Shown: in pieces, positions 63,581-64,000 of the stretch | Position numbering within the stretch: position 1 is the first letter of the stretch | How the letters are laid out: the number at the start of each line of letters is the position of its first letter | NCBI GenBank assembly: GCA_943330745.2 | Contig: CALQIX020000001.1 | Span: 62,001-126,000 of the forward strand | Length of the DNA stretch: 64,000 nt | Reading direction: 5' to 3' | Source: Lishizhenia tianjinensis | GTDB taxonomy: Bacteria; Bacteroidota; Bacteroidia; Flavobacteriales_D; Crocinitomicaceae | Made by a program: the position numbers and the translations under genes | Notes under the pieces: model-generated | The model's database searches: none | What the model was told of the DNA's origin: nothing | Seen by the model: the letters and a program-made list of their open reading frames with translations, nothing else

Positions 63581-64000
63581 TTAAGCTTGTATTAACTGTA
63601 CAAATTCTTTCGCCAGGTTCTTTCTTGTGTATTTCAACATGGAGTTATCCTGCTCCTTGTTGATATGGGTTGAGGCAAGTAACATAAAATTATACATCTT
63701 TTCCGATTCATGTGAATCGACAACGGCAGAAAACGCATGTTCATTTACAATTTTTGCCGCATCACCGTCGGTTGGACCAATCAGTAAAATAGGATTTCTG
63801 GTTGCTAAATATTCAAATAACTTTCCTGTTAATATTCCTTTGTTGTCTGCTACTTCTGGGATAATTAATAACAAAATAGTAGATTTTAACATGAATTGTA
63901 TGGCTGCGGCATGATCCACATATGGAATAAACTCAACCTGTTTCGTTAAATTAAGGTTTTCCACCTTGTTTTTTACTCCAACATGGCAATTTCCCACAAA
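63581..64000 (-). CDS. Glycosyltransferase, C-terminal part (cut by window edge)
   Basis: About 140 residues are visible; the frame stays open to the window end, so the true start lies outside. QVEFIPYVDHAAAIQFM, LLLIIPEV and GKLFEYLATRNPILLIGP, GDAAKIV are the nucleotide-sugar binding half of a GT4-like glycosyltransferase. It is 3 bases upstream of asnB and part of the same minus-strand surface polysaccharide cluster. Confidence 0.85.
   Translation of the reverse strand, partial: FVGNCHVGVKNKVENLNLTKQVEFIPYVDHAAAIQFMLKSTILLLIIPEVADNKGILTGKLFEYLATRNPILLIGPTDGDAAKIVNEHAFSAVVDSHESEKMYNFMLLASTHINKEQDNSMLKYTRKNLAKEFVQLIQA

Noticed and set aside
1-64000. tRNA or rRNA genes, CRISPR arrays, insertion sequences, prophage or integrative elements
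   Set aside because: Intergenic gaps are short and show no tRNA cloverleaf, spaced repeats, transposase frame or integrase; all large frames belong to ordinary chromosomal families.

Overview
This 64 kb window is a piece of chromosome from a member of the Bacteroidota, most likely a flavobacterium-like gliding marine or freshwater heterotroph. The evidence is low-GC coding DNA, several TAnnTTTG -7 promoter boxes (the Bacteroidota consensus), few Shine-Dalgarno sites, the gliding lipoprotein GldH next to a PSP1 protein, a type IX secretion sorting domain, an S46 dipeptidyl-peptidase, type III glutamine synthetase, a YfhO protein and a TonB receptor with a carboxypeptidase-regulatory-like N-domain. 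Species cannot be told from the sequence alone. I see no tRNA, rRNA, CRISPR array, insertion sequence or phage gene. Coding density is very high and no stretch over 300 bases lacks a gene.

Layout. 1-9.4 kb: end of idi, queD, an M28 peptidase, L-2-hydroxyglutarate oxidase, an OmpA lipoprotein, a beta-barrel protein, a DPP7-type S46 peptidase, citrate synthase and thioredoxin. 9.4-18.9 kb: lnt, long-chain acyl-CoA synthetase and acetyl-CoA synthetase on the minus strand, then a small lipoprotein, GSIII and an MFS transporter. 19-24.8 kb: a methyltransferase, then the most unusual region, a tightly packed plus-strand operon of seven genes: MbnP-like protein, MbnH-like di-heme enzyme, ECF sigma factor, tiny single-pass membrane protein, CpxP/CnrX-like sensor, second MbnP, second MbnH. 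24.8-32 kb: minus-strand cell-envelope and housekeeping run (EnvC-like, DUF4292, TPR lipoprotein, NDP-sugar pyrophosphorylase, dut, clpX, clpP). 32-39.4 kb: plus-strand glycosyltransferase-like protein, M1 aminopeptidase, dnaN, rlmN, ruvB, queG. 39.4-49.7 kb: minus-strand gldH, PSP1, pth, mtnA, then infB-nusA-rimP, a DUF3109 gene and a cystathionine gamma-synthase/lyase. 49.8-59.5 kb: yraN, secreted and outer-membrane proteins of unknown role, a pseudouridine synthase, a TonB receptor, YfhO and a seven-helix membrane protein. 59.5-64 kb: a minus-strand surface-polysaccharide cluster (two glycosyltransferases, an acyltransferase, asparagine synthase).

The candidate new system is the 19.85-24.83 kb operon. 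MbnP/MopE/CorA proteins bind copper, in characterised cases through a kynurenine made from tryptophan by a MauG-like di-heme partner (MbnH). Here two such pairs bracket what looks like a minimal CnrYXH-type metal-sensing relay (sigma, membrane anti-sigma, periplasmic sensor), suggesting a self-regulated periplasmic/surface copper (or other metal) handling system. One MbnP carries a T9SS sorting domain and its partner enzyme lacks the inter-heme Trp, so the pairs have probably diverged. Secondary points are an intrinsic terminator lying between promoter and start codon of rimP-nusA-infB (possible attenuation), duplicated C-rich boxes upstream of glnN, and promoters placed only a few bases from start codons.
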